Assembly: GCF_004340525.1 (NCBI RefSeq)
Contig: NZ_SLWX01000010.1
Location: forward strand, 62,001-126,000
Origin: Chromatocurvus halotolerans
Lineage (GTDB): Bacteria > Pseudomonadota > Gammaproteobacteria > Pseudomonadales > Halieaceae
Direction: 5' to 3'
DNA: 64,000 nt
Part shown: positions 62,351-64,000 of the stretch, in pieces
Layout: the number at the start of each line of letters is the position of its first letter
Position numbering within the stretch: position 1 is the first letter of the stretch
Position numbers and translations under genes: made by a program
Notes under the pieces: model-generated
Database searches by the model: none
Told to the model about the DNA's origin: nothing
Seen by the model: the letters and a program-made list of their open reading frames with translations, nothing else

Positions 62351-64000
62351 TTAGCGCCCGAAGCTGTAAGACGCGCGCAGGCCGAAAGCACGCGGCGGTG
62401 GCAGGTAGAATTGTGCGCTGTCGGGCAGGACAAAGGTGGCGCCGGCGAGCGAAAAGTCGTTGATGTAGCCACCGGTATTAAAACCGTCGCGAATCGTCTC
62501 GTCGTCGAAGAGGTTGTCCACGTAGGCCATGGCCTCCCAGTTGCCGCTGGCCACACCGAGGCGCAGGTCAGTCAACCAGTAGCTATCAAAGCGCAGCAGA
62601 TTACTCTGGTTCGAGAAGCGCTCGTCACGGAAGGTTGTCTGAACTTCGGCAAACCAGTTGCTGTTTGCGGTCAGCTGGTCCGTGTAGTTAACGATGCCGA
62701 CGAATGAGTGCCGGGGAACGCGCTCCAGGTCGTTGCCGGTGAAATCCACCCTGCATGTCGACCGGCCGGCGGTGGTGGTGACCACCTCACAGCCCCCCGC
62801 GTAGGCGATGGCGCCGGCACTGCTGGTGAGCTGTGTGAAGTCCGTAAACTCCGATTCCAGAAAAGTGTATCCCGCCTGCAGGCTGAGCCTGTCCGTGGCC
62901 AACAAGGTGACATCGAGCTCGGCACCGTAGACCTCGGCATCGGCATTGAGCACCCGCGCCACGAGAAAGCCGTTCGCATCCGGCACCTGGCTTGTGACCT
63001 GCTTGTCCGTGAAATCTTGCAGGAAAAGCGCGCCGTTGACGCGCAGGCGTCGGTTGAACAGGTCGGTCTTCGCACCAAGTTCGTACACAATGACCTGCTC
63101 CCGGTCGAAGCGGCCCTGCTCCGGCTGGAAGGTGCCTCCACCGCCGTTCACGGTGCTGATGCCTGCGGGCTTGATGCCCTGCGCCAGGGAGAAATAGGTC
63201 ATGGCGTTGTCGCTGATGGTGTACTGCAGAGTTGCCTTGGGCGCGACGAAGCTGTCGTCCTGGGATGCCAGCACCTGGCCCGCAGGCACGGGGAAGAGCA
63301 CCGAACCACCGCCGAAGATACCCAGGGGGTCAATGATCGAATTGTCAAGGTCGGGGCCGCTGACCTCGAGCTGCTCATCGACGTAGCGCGCCTCGAAGGT
63401 AAGCTCCCAGTGGTCGTTGAAGGCCCAGCCCACAAGTCCAAAGGCGGCCCAGTGCTCGATGTCGCGGGTCCATAGATCCGAATTGCGCGGCAATGTGGTC
63501 CCAACGGCGGCCACGAAGGGTCCGCAGTTCGGAGCGATATCCGCGGACAGGAATGGCGGCGCGTAGGTAAGACAGGTCACACCGCCGTTCAGCGTTTCAC
63601 GGTTCTCCTCCCAGTACTCGGCACCCACGGTCCAGGTGAGTGGTCCGTCACCCGCAGACTGAAGGCGGATCTCCTGACTGAACAGGCGCGTTTCGTTATC
63701 GATCCAGATTTCGCCAAAGGCGGGCAGGTCGTCGGCGCGGCCGAAGGCGTTGAAGTCCTGATACTGAAAACTGTCTGCCGAGGCGAGATGTGTCAGGGAA
63801 ATAAACTGGGCCCGACCCAGGCCACCGAGGTTGTCGAATTCCCGCGTGACGTCAAGTGTCGCGCGAAGCACTTCCTGGCTGCTGCCCGGGTACTCGCGGC
63901 CCGTGCGTGGATTGTCGCTGTTGCTGATAGTCAGGTCGCCGGCACTCGGTGGTGTACCGCGAATGCCGAGGATCGCGGTTACCGAGGGATCCACGACCGG
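62351..64000 (-). CDS. TonB-dependent receptor, N-terminus outside the window
   Basis: C-terminal 549 codons or so of a beta-barrel receptor: alternating strands with aromatic girdles (SLAQGIKPAGISTVNGGGG, TVGAEYWEENRETLNGG), the late motifs VYGAELDVTLLATDRLSLQA, VPRHSFVGIVNYTDQ and SYWLTDLRLGVASGNWEAMA, and the terminal ASYSFGR. The pattern is that of Sphingomonas/marine TonB receptors often annotated as general or FecA-like. Plug and signal peptide lie beyond position 64000. The reading frame is open to the edge. Confidence 0.9.
   Translation of the reverse strand, partial: PVVDPSVTAILGIRGTPPSAGDLTISNSDNPRTGREYPGSSQEVLRATLDVTREFDNLGGLGRAQFISLTHLASADSFQYQDFNAFGRADDLPAFGEIWIDNETRLFSQEIRLQSAGDGPLTWTVGAEYWEENRETLNGGVTCLTYAPPFLSADIAPNCGPFVAAVGTTLPRNSDLWTRDIEHWAAFGLVGWAFNDHWELTFEARYVDEQLEVSGPDLDNSIIDPLGIFGGGSVLFPVPAGQVLASQDDSFVAPKATLQYTISDNAMTYFSLAQGIKPAGISTVNGGGGTFQPEQGRFDREQVIVYELGAKTDLFNRRLRVNGALFLQDFTDKQVTSQVPDANGFLVARVLNADAEVYGAELDVTLLATDRLSLQAGYTFLESEFTDFTQLTSSAGAIAYAGGCEVVTTTAGRSTCRVDFTGNDLERVPRHSFVGIVNYTDQLTANSNWFAEVQTTFRDERFSNQSNLLRFDSYWLTDLRLGVASGNWEAMAYVDNLFDDETIRDGFNTGGYINDFSLAGATFVLPDSAQFYLPPPRAFGLRASYSFGR

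Noticed and set aside
1-64000. Mobile elements, CRISPR arrays, tRNA and rRNA genes
   Set aside because: No transposase-like protein, direct-repeat array or tRNA T-loop motif was recognised on reading; short or degenerate elements could have been missed.

Overview
The window looks like chromosomal DNA of a GC-rich (about 60%+) Gammaproteobacterium, probably an aerobic marine or environmental heterotroph. The carA-carB-greA block next to yhbY and rlmE is a classical gammaproteobacterial neighbourhood, and a YbjN homologue, a trigger-factor-like protein and several TonB-dependent receptors fit. I cannot place it to genus. Coding density is very high and most neighbours overlap or abut. I saw no rRNA, tRNA, CRISPR array, insertion sequence or prophage.

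Layout. 1-5.7 kb: housekeeping (rlmE edge fragment, yhbY, greA, carB, carA with a promoter and leader terminator). 6-8 kb: an SDR and an MFS exporter. 8-18.8 kb: a ten-gene minus-strand operon for beta-oxidation of an unknown carboxylic acid (CoA ligase, three acyl-CoA dehydrogenases including a probable alpha/beta pair, MaoC hydratase, MFE-2-like dehydrogenase, thiolase, two alcohol/quinone dehydrogenases, thioesterase), read from one promoter that overlaps a palindromic operator. 19-23.5 kb: ybjN, MFS, Yip1 protein, DUF5666 lipoprotein. 23.6-30 kb: TPR-sulfotransferase and PrnB-like haem protein (plus strand) facing a MauG/CcpA-type di-haem protein and a TonB receptor (minus strand). 30-34 kb: P-type ATPase, HdeD-like protein, thioesterase.

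34-43.8 kb is the most unusual part. Two paralogous secreted C69-type Ntn-hydrolases, each with Ser rather than Cys exactly at the predicted signal-peptidase site, flank a second TPR-sulfotransferase. One of them follows a TonB receptor in an overlapping pair. Beyond the receptor, a trigger factor without its PPIase domain is translationally coupled to a third TPR-sulfotransferase. Together with 23.6-30 kb this suggests a modular system of sulfotransferase, oxidising or peptidase partner and TonB receptor that acts on peptides or small molecules. That is inference.

43.7-51 kb: HDAC-type deacetylase plus GNAT acetyltransferase, MFS, a dynamin-like GTPase broken by one frameshift, and a TPR-GGDEF cyclase. 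51-60.5 kb: a sulfane-sulfur cluster with KefC-like antiporter, Crp/Fnr regulator, DUF2892 protein, propionyl-CoA synthetase, periplasmic DsrE-like protein, two-domain rhodanese, YeeE/YedE transporter, a tiny membrane protein and a CoA-disulfide reductase-rhodanese fusion. Three copies of a GTGAC-N3-GTCAC palindrome lie upstream of three transcription units here, which suggests a local regulon controlled by the Crp/Fnr protein. 60.8-64 kb: a GNAT enzyme, an unrecognised membrane protein and a TonB receptor cut by the window edge.
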